A stretch of 64,000 nt of DNA from NCBI RefSeq assembly GCF_028640845.1, contig NC_080546.1, positions 20,181,020 to 20,245,019 on the forward strand. The letters run 5' to 3'. The stretch comes from Ahaetulla prasina (lineage: Eukaryota; Chordata; Lepidosauria; Squamata; Colubridae). Positions 58,102-64,000 of the stretch are shown in pieces. The notes below the pieces were generated by a model that did no database searches, was not told where the DNA came from, and saw only the letters and a program-made list of their open reading frames with translations. How positions within the stretch are numbered: the first letter of the stretch is position 1; each line of letters opens with the position of its first letter. A program made the translations under genes and the position numbers.

Positions 58102-58492
58102 CAGGGATGAAATGTAAAATTTGTTACTACCGGTTCTGTGGGCATGGCTTGGTGGATGGGGGGTAATGTGACTGGATGGGCATGGCCAACTTTTTTTTTT
58201 TTTTACTGTTAAAAACATTTTTTCTACAACCTCTTCGGCCAAAGAAGTAGGAAAAAAAGCTTTTAAAGGGTTCTGACGATCCCAGCTGAGCCGCGTGATC
58301 ATCAGAGGCTCTTTCTTAAAAGCATTTTTTCAGCCGAAGAAAACTTTTTTAAAAGTTAAAAAAAAAATCTGATTATCGCACGGCTCAGCTGGGGGGGGGG
58401 CAGGGATTTTTGCTACTGGTTCTCCAACCTACCCGCCGCCATCGCTACTGGATTAGGCTGAACCAGTCCAAACCGGGAGCATTTCACCCCTG
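58102..58492. mobile_element. Non-autonomous hAT element, 8-bp TSD GTTCTACC
   Basis: 391 bp; starts CAGGGATGAAATG and ends GAGCATTTCACCCCTG, with subterminal ACTACCGGTTCTGTGGGC. Perfect duplication GTTCTACC at 58094-58101 and 58493-58500. The right half is shared with 42398-42795, and the left subterminal text with 55125 (ACTACCGGTTCTGTGGGC). Confidence 0.93.
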
Positions 58493-58612
58493 GTTCTACC
58501 CCTGTACACCTTGCCTCCCTCAAGACTGCCCACCATCACAAGATTGTTCCCACACCCTTCAGTAATTTTTATTTCTTGAGCCTGGAGTTGTCACTGAGCC
58601 AAAACCTAGCTT

Positions 58613-59030
58613 GAATAGAATCATATGGCTGGAAGGATCTTGGTGGCCTTCTAGTTAAATCTATTGTTCAAGGCAGGAGTCCTTAAACCATCCCGAAGAA
58701 ATGGTTGTCCAATCTTTTCTTGAAAACCTCCAGACAAGGAGCACCCACAACTCTAGGAGGCAAGCTGATTAATTGTTCTCACTGTCACTGTTAATTCTTC
58801 CTTATTTCCAAGTTGAACCTCCTTCTGATCAGTGGTGGGTTGCTACGGTTTGCCCCGGATCAAGCAGTGGGAGGCTCCGCCCACCTGCCCATCCGCCCGG
58901 ATGCTTCTGCGCATGCGTAGAAGTATTGCGCATGTGCACAAGTGTGCACACACGCACACATGAGTGAACAGGTGACAAACTAAATTGAAACCTGTTACTA
59001 CTGATGAGCTTTCACCCATTGCTCTTAGAT
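58613..59030 (-). mobile_element. CR1 LINE 3' fragment, antisense, interrupted
   Basis: ATAGAATCATATGGCTGGAA through TTAATTGTTCTCACTGTCAC, then the CR1 text CCTCCTTCTGATCAG is interrupted at about 58829 and resumes GCTTTCACCCATTGCTCTT at about 59008. Confidence 0.78.
58829..59005. mobile_element. hAT-like element inside the CR1
   Basis: It starts CAGTGGTGGGTTGCTACGG and ends GAAACCTGTTACTACTG, degenerate ends of the CAGTGGTGGGTT family. The interior is rich in CGCATG. The flanking duplication is not clear; CTGATCAG / CTGATGAG is one possible reading. Confidence 0.6.
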
Positions 59031-59040
59031 AGATAAGATT

Positions 59041-59475
59041 TTTTATTGTATATAAAAACAACCTTAGACAATAAAACAACTTCTGGCAGGCTAACAATTT
59101 AACTGCATATACTGTGTTCCAAGGTTTAAGCTTCAGCATCTTTTTCATGCTCTTTTGTAACTTCTCACTGTGACCAGTTGGTTGTGCCTGTCGGTCCTCA
59201 TCTCCACTGCCTGTCCTCCCTTGGTCGTCCTGCCCCCATTCTTCCCTGCTGCCAAACCATCCCAAACCCAAGGGACCTGGGGATGCCTCATCCTGCTCCT
59301 GCCCGCATTTCTCTGAAGCCAATGAGGCCGCCTCCTGGACCTCTGTTAGCCCCAGCTCTGGCTCATCCTCCTCTATGGATTCAGGCTCCGCCGGAGCCAT
59401 GGCACCTTCTCTGATGCAGTTCCTGCCTACCAGACTAGCAATCACCTTTTGTAAGGTGTTGAAGACTGGCCCGCA
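59041..59475 (-). other. GC-rich block with an unassigned acidic reading frame
   Basis: A minus-strand frame (59445-58843) begins MIASLVGRNCIREGAMAPAE and continues PESIEEDEPELGLTEVQEAA, with an acidic, Gly/Glu/Gln-rich composition to about 59160, then runs into non-coding sequence and the CR1. No domain recognised. The local GC contrast with its flanks suggests a mobile-element fragment or processed-gene remnant. Confidence 0.3.
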
Positions 59476-59707
59476 AACATTTGGGCTGGGAGTTTAAGGC
59501 AGTCCTCTTGACAGCTTTGCTTAGTCATTCATTGTTTTATTGAATTGGAATGACTATAGACGTGTTACACATTGTTTAAATGTTTGTCTTTGCAAATTAC
59601 ATTGGTTTTCAGTTTTAATCCTTGGATGCCAACGTTAGTATCATAAAATAAGAGGTTACATCAAGATTCCTCAAGATTGTCAATATGAACCCCGTATACA
59701 TTGATAC

Positions 59708-59708
59708 A

Positions 59709-59779
<71 letters not shown>

Positions 59780-59812
59780 TATACATATTATTATTATTAT
59801 TATTATTATTAT

Positions 59813-59844
<32 letters not shown>

Positions 59845-59845
59845 C
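59708..59845. repeat. ATT then AGT trinucleotide microsatellite
   Basis: About 33 ATT units with one interruption near 59778, then about 11 AGT units. All frames across it are artefacts. Confidence 0.95.
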
Positions 59846-59849
59846 TATT

Positions 59850-61140
59850 AGTACCATCAGTTGGGATCAAGAAAACAGACAGATGCATGCATAATCTTTA
59901 TTCTTCACCAAAGATCAAGCTGTTAGGTGGGTGGACACAAAGCTACCCTCTGTCCAAGATAGTTTTTATATATATATAGTACTGTCAGCTTCTCCTATAG
60001 AATGCTACCCTTTACCTAGTTGCTCATTTCTCTCCTCATCACATTCTATATGAAGAATTTCCTTTCTTGCCCCAAACTTGTAAGTTTTCTGAGCACAATT
60101 AACTAAGGAGAATCCCTGGGATGTAAAAAAAAAGGGGGGGGGGGAAAGCTAGGGTTGAAAGTATGTGGATCAAACATTTAGCCCAATCTTTCTTCAAATT
60201 GTAATTTTACACAGAGAGAGAGTAGAATGGAATAAACTGAAGCTTAGCTTGACAAAATGAGAAACTGGGTAAATCAGGCTTGATAGATTTTAAGGCTCTG
60301 CAAAGCATTCCAAAGGGTAATTTCCCAAAGAATATTAGCATGAACAAAGCACTCTTTCTTGAAATACGTGTGGCTACTTTATACTGCTCAGGTATGTGTG
60401 TGTACAGTTCTCTCTCTGCTACTGCGAGCAGCTACTGTCTGCCTACATACATACAGTTTTTGAAGCAGCCCGAGATCTTCAAGATGCAGTGGCTTTAATG
60501 TTTCAAGTGGGGTGCTTTGTTCATGCCAGTATGCTTTGCTAACCCCTCTTTTTAAATACTTTACATGACCCTATTAGACTCATCCATCCTTTATTGTTGA
60601 CTTGTTCAACTTCCACTTGTATTAAGTTCACCATTAAAATGAGCTTAAGAAGCAATCATTGTAAATTGAAGTAGCTGGATTTAATCAGTGTTCCTATTAC
60701 TGTATAGAAGATGAAATATCCATCCCATATCAGCTGATTCCACTTTATATTTTTAAAATGATTATGAAGTCACTAAACCACACTAAAGTCACTAAAGCAT
60801 TGAACCATCTTCCTTTTCTCTTCTTCACTCACTGATCTTCAGTCATATAGATGAACTTTATCTGTAATTGCGAATGTATTGCTGGATGTTTGGCCAGTGA
60901 TTTACTTGCGGTGTTATTCCACAGACAGCTGAAATGAATCTCAGAATAATGTTTTTGACTAGAGGAAGGCAGTTATAATTATTCATTTCTCCACTCATTG
61001 GAGGCACTATTGATTAATTTTTTTAAAAAACTAGTTAACTGTGGTGAGGTTGAGACTTATAAGTTTGCCTTTTTTTTTCCCTGCCTGTCTTTTTGCCTTT
61101 CATTGGTGTATACCCCAAAATCTTGGCACCAAGGTGTGTG
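59850..61140. other. Unassigned stretch
   Basis: A short AT run near 59970 and an A/G run near 60130. No gene or dispersed family recognised. Confidence 0.45.
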
Positions 61141-61147
61141 ATGCGTA

Positions 61148-61202
61148 TGTGTGTTTGTGTGTGTGTGTGTGTGTGTGCGTGCGTGTGCGTGTGTGTGTGT
61201 GT
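61148..61202. repeat. GT microsatellite at the Tc1 left break
   Basis: GT units with scattered GC, ending directly at the first transposase-related base. Confidence 0.95.
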
Positions 61203-61204
61203 AA

Positions 61205-61845
61205 GAAAGCTTCTTCTAAATATAATGCCCACAAATGGTTTGCTGCAGATAAGCAGACTAAGGACATGGATTTCTGGGATGTCCTGTAGTCTGATGAGAC
61301 CAAGCTAAACTTATTTGGTTCAGATGGTGTCAATCGTGTGTGGTGGCAACCAGGTGAGGAGTACAAAGACAAGTGTGTCTTGCCTACAGTCAAGCATGGT
61401 GGTGGGAATGTCGTGGTCTGGGGCTGCATGAGTGCTGCCAGCACTGAGGAGCTACAGTTCATTGAGGGAACCATGAATGTACTGTGACATTCTGAAGCAG
61501 AGCATGATCCCCTCCCTTCAGAGACTGGGCCACAGGACAGTATTCCAACAAGATAACGACCCCAAACACACCTCCAAAATGACCACTGCCTTACTGAAGA
61601 AGCTGAGAGTAAAGGTGATGGACTGGCCAAGCATGTCTCCAGACCTAAACCCTATTGGGCATCTGTGGGGCATCCTGAAATGGAAGGTGGAGGTACACTA
61701 GGTCTCTAACATCCACCAGCTCTGTGACGTCATCATGGAGGAGTGGAAGAGGACTCCAGTGGCAACCTATGAAGCTCTGGTGAACTCTGTGCCCAAGAGG
61801 GTTAAGGCAGTGCTGGAAAATAATGGTGGCCACATAAAGTTTTGA
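61205..61845 (+). pseudogene. Tc1 transposase remnant, catalytic Glu lost
   Basis: Plus-strand translation gives KASSKYNAHKWFAADKQTKD, a stop just before SDETKLNLFG (first Asp), KCVLPTVKHGGGNVVVWGCM, a frameshift near 61484, YCDILKQSMIPSLQRLGHRT, FQQDNDPKHTSKMTTALLKK (second Asp), MSPDLNPIGHLWGILKWKVE, then another stop and a C-terminal piece to about 61845. The expected Glu in NPIEHLW is Gly here, so the DDE triad is broken as well as the frame. The N-terminal DNA-binding domain is absent. Confidence 0.9.
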
Positions 61846-62081
61846 CACTTTGGGCCCCATTTGGACATTATTGCTTAGGGGTGTACACACTTTTGTGGCC
61901 AGCATTAATGGCTGTGTGTTGGGTTATTTTGAGGGGACAGCACATTTACACCGTTACACAAGCTGTATACTCACTACTTGACATTGTAGCCAAGTGTCAT
62001 TTCTTCAGTGTTGTCACATGAAAAGATATACTTAAATATTTACAAAATGTCAGGGGGTGTACTCACTTCTGTGATATACTG
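61205..62081 (+). mobile_element. Tc1-type DNA transposon, 5'-truncated
   Basis: It contains the C-terminal two thirds of a transposase and a complete right end: GGGGTGTACACACTTTTGTG (61879-61898) and the terminal GGGGGTGTACTCACTTCTGT ... ATACTG before TA (62082-62083). The left terminus is missing and replaced by a GT microsatellite. Confidence 0.88.
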
Positions 62082-62204
62082 TAATAGTACTTTTCCCGCT
62101 CCTAATTTCTACCTCTATTATTCAACCATTTCTAAAACAAATCCCATGTTCAAAAATACTCTGTATCTTCTTTTTCTTTTATCGTTAATGTCAATCTGTC
62201 CATT

Positions 62205-62640
62205 TTTGCATAATCTATTTTTTAAAAATTGCATCTTCTTCTATAGGTGTTTCTTCATTTTTCCAGTACTGTGCAAATACAATTCTTGCTGCTATTAATA
62301 TATTTAATATTAAATATATATTCCCTTGATCATACATTTCTAGTACTATGCCTGACAAAAATATTTCTGGTTTATAATCTATTTGCTGCTTTAACATTTT
62401 TTCTAACCCTGTATGTATTTTTGTCCAATATTTCTTTGCTTTTGCACATGTCCACCACATATGACAATATGTTCTCGGTGTCTGGTTACATTTTCAACAT
62501 CTGGCAGACATCTTTTTAAACATCTTTGCTAATCTCGCTGGTAGTAATTGCCACTATGAAACATTGTATATAAATTTTCCTTGTAAGTTGTGAATTCATA
62601 ATGAATCTGAAAGTTTCCCTTTCATAACTTTGCAAAAATT
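62205..62640 (-). pseudogene. L1 LINE ORF2 C-terminal fragment, antisense
   Basis: The minus strand encodes ARLAKMFKKMSARC-like, WKCNQTPRTYCHMWWTCAKA, KKYWTKIHTGLEKMLKQQID and LILNILIAARIVFAQYWKNE. The CHMWWTC and ARIVFAQYWK blocks are diagnostic of vertebrate L1 C-termini (compare plus-strand 41580-41800). Broken and truncated at both ends. Confidence 0.85.
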
Positions 62641-62837
62641 TGGCATATTAAAAGAGTGGAAGAATCTTTTCGGATGGACCACTCCTAGGGAATTATATTC
62701 TGTAATATGATTATGAATGAGGGCAAATATATGTGCCCCAGGATAATGCTGCAAGATCCAATCTGGATCGGTCACCGGGACCAGAGGTTTAGTTTTCCAA
62801 GCTTTGCACTCTTGCTGGAGCCCATCCTCTGGAAATG

Positions 62838-63002
62838 TCTATGGAGACTCTCAATCATCCAGGTCATGGTTGTCCCAAAGGTGCTTTTCCACAAGGCAAG
62901 TGGACTTCATTTTTCTTCGAAGATGTTTTGCTTCTCATCCAAGAAGCTTCTTCAGAATTGAAATTGTCTTTCGAAAAAGCACCTTTGGGACAGCCTCAGG
63001 AG
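62838..63002. mobile_element. Foldback-family copy
   Basis: TATGGAGACTCTCAATCATC, CCCAAAGGTGCTTTTCCACA, CATCCAAGAAGCTTCTTCAG and the inverted AAAAAGCACCTTTGGGACAG. The hammerhead-like GAAA on the minus strand is mutated to CAAA. No flanking duplication identified. Confidence 0.75.
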
Positions 63003-63740
63003 GAACTTCTCTCCCACCAGAATGTGTGCATTGGGCTACTCTACGCATTGTATTTATGGAGTGTCTGGTTGTGTAATCTCTATTGCATGATGGGGGGAAA
63101 TAACAGGAGAATGCCTGAAAATTTGGAGAAAGAATAGTGATTCTGAATTGAAACAGATCACTTATAGTGATAAAGTCTCACATTATTACCATATTACAAC
63201 ATTACCATATTACATTTCCATATTATCATATTACCAATTACAACATAACTTTGTTGATGGCCCTTTTTCTTTCCTTAAAGAAATTATGATAAAAATATTG
63301 GAAAAAACAGTCCTTATGTGGGCAACTCAACTCTGGCATTAGGTAATAATATCACTTTAGATTTTTCTATGTCTCTGCTTCATTTCATTGATGGGATGGC
63401 TTCATCGATGTTAAACTGGAGACAAGGAAACATTTTCACATTCTTAATAGAATTTTCCTATTTAAGGACATTTAGAAAAGATATAACAGAGATGTAAATT
63501 GCACTGGCATCATTAGAACTCCAAACTAACCAAATGGACTGAAAGCTTTAGAAGATGGAACAATTCTGCAATGCAATGACATATAAAACAAAGGCAAATT
63601 TATAAACATTAAGGACATGCTCTAATTGGATGAGAGCGATGTTTTCCGTTTCTTATTCTCAATCCAGTTAGGAACTAAGTGGTTTTTTAAAATCAGGGCA
63701 ACCTGGTCTACCCACTTAATCTCTCCCCTTGGAATAGCTG
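63003..63740. other. Unassigned AT-rich stretch
   Basis: No gene or dispersed repeat recognised. Confidence 0.45.
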
Positions 63741-63747
63741 ACAAAGC

Positions 63748-63845
63748 AAGGAAAGCCCGTGGTTTAGAGGTTAATACATCTACCTAATATGTAAGTAGTC
63801 TGGGTTTGAATCCCAGAAGGGTATGGCTAGCTGATAAAAACTAAA
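63748..63845 (+). mobile_element. tRNA-like SINE head
   Basis: AGCCCGTGGTTTAGAGGTTA followed by a B-box-like GGGTTTGAATCCC (about 63802-63814) and GGTATGGCTAGCTGATAAA. The spacing fits a polymerase III promoter. No body or tail of known type is clear. Confidence 0.5.
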
Positions 63846-63872
63846 TAGCTTGAAAATAGATCTATACTAAAG

Positions 63873-64000
63873 ATAAAGGTAAAGGTTCCCCTCACACTTA
63901 TGTGCTAATCGTTCCCGATTCTAGGGGGCATTGCTCATCCGCATTTCAAAGCTGAAGAACCAGTGCTGTCCGAAGACATCTTTGTGCTCATGTGGCTGGC
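63873..64000 (-). mobile_element. tRNA-derived SINE, antisense, cut by the window end
   Basis: AAAGGTAAAGGTTCCCCTCA then GTTCCCGATTCTAGGGGGCA and GCTGTCCGAAGACATC, the tail half of the 23745/39258 family. The tRNA head lies beyond 64000. Confidence 0.88.

Noticed and set aside
63748..63845. Functional tRNA gene
   Set aside because: B-box-like motif present but no convincing cloverleaf or acceptor pairing; more like a SINE head.

Overview
This window looks like intergenic or intronic DNA from a squamate reptile, most probably a snake. I found no host gene that I can support. I infer the lineage from the repeat content: L2 and CR1 LINEs with pentanucleotide ATTCT-type tails, BovB/RTE LINEs, tRNA-derived squamate SINEs, Penelope-like, Tc1 and hAT elements, and long GATA arrays. 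This is the repeat landscape described for colubroid snakes. Almost every protein-like reading frame here is a decayed retroelement frame or an artefact of a microsatellite.

Layout. 1-3.6 kb holds a nearly complete but broken L2-clade LINE. 3.6-6.1 kb holds CR1 and L3-like LINE ends and two large non-autonomous hAT elements with perfect 8-bp target duplications. 8.6-11.9 kb holds a CR1 with a nested hAT element, a partial LTR, a GATA array, a LINE interrupted by an internally deleted Tc1, and a further hAT. 12.8-14.1 kb holds a Sauria-type SINE and a non-autonomous Helitron. 15-17.3 kb is a 1.2-kb tandem duplication carrying an LTR. 18.8-22.4 kb holds a second L2, a BovB-like LINE and a CR1. 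23.7-30.9 kb is dense in SINEs, with two copies of an unrecognised GAT-tailed retroposon and an R4/Dong-like LINE end sitting inside trinucleotide microsatellites. 32.5-35 kb holds L2, hAT and Penelope-like elements. 36-44 kb holds GATA, GATG and AT arrays, SINEs, and clean BovB and L1 insertions. 44.4-51.3 kb holds a foldback element with hammerhead-like cores, a CR1 with most of its reverse transcriptase, and a 1.89-kb tandem duplication. 53-59 kb holds a solo LTR, nested hAT elements and a small tandem duplication that preserves empty sites. 61-62.7 kb holds a Tc1 transposase pseudogene and an L1 end.

How they fit together. Autonomous machinery (L2, CR1, L1, BovB, Tc1) is present only as dead copies. 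The non-autonomous families show the signatures of their likely drivers: SINEs share the 3' hairpin of L2, hAT derivatives carry 8-bp duplications, and LINE tails appear to have seeded microsatellites. Nested insertions and duplications allow the relative order of many events to be read. Stretches not listed are AT-rich, unassigned DNA with no gene that I can recognise.
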